Positions 62,100 to 64,000 of a stretch of DNA of 64,000 nucleotides are shown here, in pieces. Location of the stretch: contig NZ_JAOVZT010000015.1 in assembly GCF_025716945.1 (NCBI RefSeq), positions 36,885-100,884 of the forward strand, written 5' to 3'. The notes beneath the pieces were generated by a model. That model made no database searches. It saw only the letters and a list, made by a program, of their open reading frames with translations, and was not told the origin of the DNA. Both the position numbers and the translations under genes were made by a program. This DNA is from Geodermatophilus sp. YIM 151500 (GTDB taxonomy: Bacteria; Actinomycetota; Actinomycetes; Mycobacteriales; Geodermatophilaceae). The stretch's first letter is position 1. Each line of letters opens with the position of its first letter.

Positions 62100-63119
62100 T
62101 CACTCGCAGCCGACGCCGTCGCCGTCGCGGTCGAAGCTGGCCCGCCAGCCGGGGTCACCGACGCGGATCGGTGCGGCGCCGGCGGCCCGGACGGCGTCGC
62201 AGTTGCGGTAGGAGGCGCCTCCCGGCGGCGCCGGGACGGGTGCGGCCGCCGGCTCCGGCACGGAAGCCGGCCCCGGAGCCGGCGTGGGCGCGGCCGCCGG
62301 TGCAGCTGCCGGCTCGGGCGGTGCGGCTCCGTCGCCGTCCGGGAGGGGCTGGTCGGGGCAGCGGCCCAGCACGGTGGCCATGGCGTCGTGCTCGGCACGG
62401 GTGACCCACAGGTCGTAGCCGAGCTTGACGGCGATCTGACGGGCGACGTAGGCGCACCGGTAGCCGCGGTCGGGCGGCAGCCAGGTGGCCGCGTCGCCGT
62501 CGCCCTTCTGCTGGTTGAGCCGGCCGTCGACGGCGAGCAGGTTGAGCGGGTCGTTGTAGAAGGCGACGCGGCGGGCGGCGTCCCAGGCCTGGGCGCCCTT
62601 CTGCCAGGCGTCCGAGACGGCCACCACGTGGTCGATCTGGACGTCGTCGCTGGTGTCCTGCCCGCGGCGGAAGGCGATCGTCTCCCCGGAGTAGGGGTCG
62701 ACGAGGGTGCCGGTGGCGACGACGCAGTCCCGGGTGCCCGGCTTGAAGGTCTCGTCGGTGAGGTCACGGGCCAGCACGTCGTTGCGGGCGTCGCAGCCGT
62801 TGCGGTCCGGGTCGCCCCAGCCGTCGCCGAACAGGTCGCGGTCGTAGCCGGTCCGCGGGGCGCGGCCCTTGACCTCCAGTTCGGCAAGGGACGCGAGCGC
62901 CGTGCCGGGCTCACCCGGGTCGGCGGGACCCGGACCGCCCGCCGTCCCGGGCGGCTCCGGCGCCGCCGAGGACGACTGCGGCGCCCCGGTGGACGTCCCC
63001 GACGACGGCTCCAGGACCGGGGTGCAGGCGGTCAGCCCCGCCACCGCGAGGAGCAGCGCGACGGCGGAACCCGCCGCGGCCACCGGGCGACGCCGGCAGC
63101 GGTCGCCCCGTGCGGCCAT
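62100..63119 (-). CDS. Secreted HNH nuclease lipoprotein with Excalibur domain
   Basis: 339 residues. A lipobox AGLTAC (C32) predicts membrane anchoring on the outer face. The GmrSD/DUF1524-type nuclease core is DRDLFGDGWGDPDRNGCDARNDVLARDL, DVQIDHVVAVSDAWQKGA and NDPLNLLAVDGRLNQQKGD. A Pro/Ala linker leads to an Excalibur calcium-binding domain: YRNCDAVRAAG...FDRDGDGVGCE. Such proteins probably degrade extracellular DNA; direct activity is not proven. Confidence 0.9.
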   Translation of the reverse strand: MAARGDRCRRRPVAAAGSAVALLLAVAGLTACTPVLEPSSGTSTGAPQSSSAAPEPPGTAGGPGPADPGEPGTALASLAELEVKGRAPRTGYDRDLFGDGWGDPDRNGCDARNDVLARDLTDETFKPGTRDCVVATGTLVDPYSGETIAFRRGQDTSDDVQIDHVVAVSDAWQKGAQAWDAARRVAFYNDPLNLLAVDGRLNQQKGDGDAATWLPPDRGYRCAYVARQIAVKLGYDLWVTRAEHDAMATVLGRCPDQPLPDGDGAAPPEPAAAPAAAPTPAPGPASVPEPAAAPVPAPPGGASYRNCDAVRAAGAAPIRVGDPGWRASFDRDGDGVGCE

Positions 63120-63363
63120 GACGCCCTCCCCCGGTGCCGGCGTGCGGTCGGCGGACCGCCCGGCAACCTACGCGCCGTGCACGCCGATGCCGCCGAAGCG
63201 CGCCGGGCGGACCGTGTCACCACCCCAACCAATCCTCGTTCCTCCACACGCCGGCGCGCGACGGGCTCGCATCGACCCGCTGACACCCCGAGCGCCGCGG
63301 GGACGCCCGGCCCAGGCGGTCAGGGCCGCTGCCGAGGGACCGGGTCCGACATACGGTGCGGCT

Positions 63364-63726
63364 GTGATCGAAGTGGGCTCGCGGCGGCGCAATCAGCCGG
63401 CGCCCCCACATGCGATCTTCGAGGCCCTGGTGGAGCCGGATCGCGACCCCACCCGGCCGTGGTTGCTGTTGCTCGATGACGAGCAGCGCCCCGAGGTCGT
63501 CGAGGCCGACGAGCCGGTCCTGGTGGTCTGGTCGTCGCTGTGGAAGCGCAGGCCCGACGCACGGATCCGCTTCGAGCTGCCACGTGACCGCAGCGGCTTC
63601 GGCACGGATCTGCGCTGGCTGCTGCTCGTCGACGAACCGCCGCCGGACGCCTCGTTGCTGGGCCACATGCGCCGGCGGATCAACGAACTGGTCAATGCCC
63701 GCTTGAGGTACACCTTCGGTCAGTAG
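63364..63726 (+). CDS. Conserved small protein, possibly SRPBCC-like
   Basis: 120 residues from a GTG. It reads PPHAIFEALVEPDRDPTRPWLLLLDDEQRPEVVEADEPVLVVWSSLW...RIRFELP, then DASLLGHMRRRINELVNARLRYTFGQ. The layout (helix, strands, Trp-Ser turn, final long helix) suggests a small steroidogenic-acute-regulatory/SRPBCC-type fold, but I cannot name the family with certainty. No operon partner. Confidence 0.6.
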   Translation: MIEVGSRRRNQPAPPHAIFEALVEPDRDPTRPWLLLLDDEQRPEVVEADEPVLVVWSSLWKRRPDARIRFELPRDRSGFGTDLRWLLLVDEPPPDASLLGHMRRRINELVNARLRYTFGQ

Positions 63727-63934
63727 CGCGGCAAGCCGGGAGGCACGACGCGCCGCTCGTCGTCGCTGGCCCGCGGGCATGCTCGGCTGACCGGCCGCGA
63801 ACGCGTCGGGCACGAGTTCGCTCACCGCTTCCGGCTGCCCGTGGCGCGGCGTCGGATCCCGACGTCGGGTGACGTCACGGCTGCCCGCTGATGCGCCGTC
63901 GCGCTGGTTGGCGTCGTTCTGATGTGCCGTCGGC

Positions 63935-64000
63935 TCAGATCCGTAGCGGTGGGTGGGTGGGGATGAGGATCGGGGTGCCGTCGGGGCGGTAGGTGCGCCA
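63935..64000 (-). CDS. C-terminal end of a DUF222/HNH endonuclease-type protein (partial)
   Basis: Only 21 residues are inside the window, ending WRTYRPDGTPILIPTHPPLRI and a TGA. The WRTYRPDGT motif is the typical end of the DUF222-HNH proteins that occur in many copies in actinobacteria such as Geodermatophilaceae. The gene continues beyond base 64000. Confidence 0.6.
   Translation of the reverse strand, partial: WRTYRPDGTPILIPTHPPLRI

Overview
This window comes from the chromosome of a very GC-rich actinobacterium. Many genes start with GTG, third codon positions are almost all G or C, and ATGA/GTGA stop-start overlaps are common. Several traits point to a Geodermatophilaceae-like organism (Blastococcus, Geodermatophilus, Modestobacter): a CheB/CheR-PAS fusion, ANTAR and STAS regulators, clustered DUF3618/holin-like envelope genes, and a DUF222-type HNH protein at the right edge. 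That placement is inference. No plasmid, complete insertion sequence, prophage or CRISPR array was seen.

Left part (1-13.1 kb): signalling proteins (CheR/PAS fragment, PAS-GAF-ANTAR, STAS, histidine phosphatase, EAL, TetR), DUF427 and DUF3618 genes and tRNA-Leu(UAG). Next come a transmembrane Ser/Thr kinase with an extracellular DUF6777-like domain, an ABC exporter with two FHA domains, and a secreted zinc peptidase.

13.1-31.4 kb is a housekeeping block. On the minus strand mec, cysO, cysM, murI, an MBL hydrolase, rph and rdgB keep the order I recall from the Mycobacterium tuberculosis Rv1330c-Rv1341 region. clpS and a DUF2017 gene lie upstream, beside the divergent pncB-pncA pair. The block is interrupted by a LigD polymerase-like gene, a DUF4262 gene, a four-domain NhaA fusion, Bcp and YjbQ. 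It continues with serB2, ctaD and an rRNA methyltransferase.

31.4-44.6 kb is mixed metabolism: metallophosphoesterase, CtaG, a CDF metal exporter, an M23 peptidase, a zinc alcohol dehydrogenase, a divergent marR/cupin pair, small DUF proteins, a methyltransferase, an SDR, an AlkZ-like protein, a DHFR-fold protein, a lipoprotein/ATP-grasp pair, and a formate/nitrite transporter gene that looks broken by an internal deletion.

44.6-52.9 kb is envelope and surface biology. A three-gene set (tail-rich protein, holin-superfamily protein, DUF3618 protein) has two stress-sigma-like promoter candidates upstream. A second unit holds a response regulator, a histidine kinase, a TasA-like secreted protein, a SipW-like signal peptidase, another secreted protein and a response regulator with a degenerate HPt-like tail. 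It ends in a long bidirectional hairpin. This is the best candidate for an under-described system: regulated secretion of a TasA-like surface protein in an actinobacterium.

53-64 kb: a PEP mutase/isocitrate lyase-family enzyme, then a five-gene ferric-siderophore import operon with two different binding lipoproteins. It is divergent from a siderophore-interacting reductase across a clear IdeR/DtxR box. The end holds a FlbD-like small protein, a PASTA kinase, a lipoprotein HNH nuclease with an Excalibur domain, a conserved small protein and the last codons of a DUF222/HNH-type gene.
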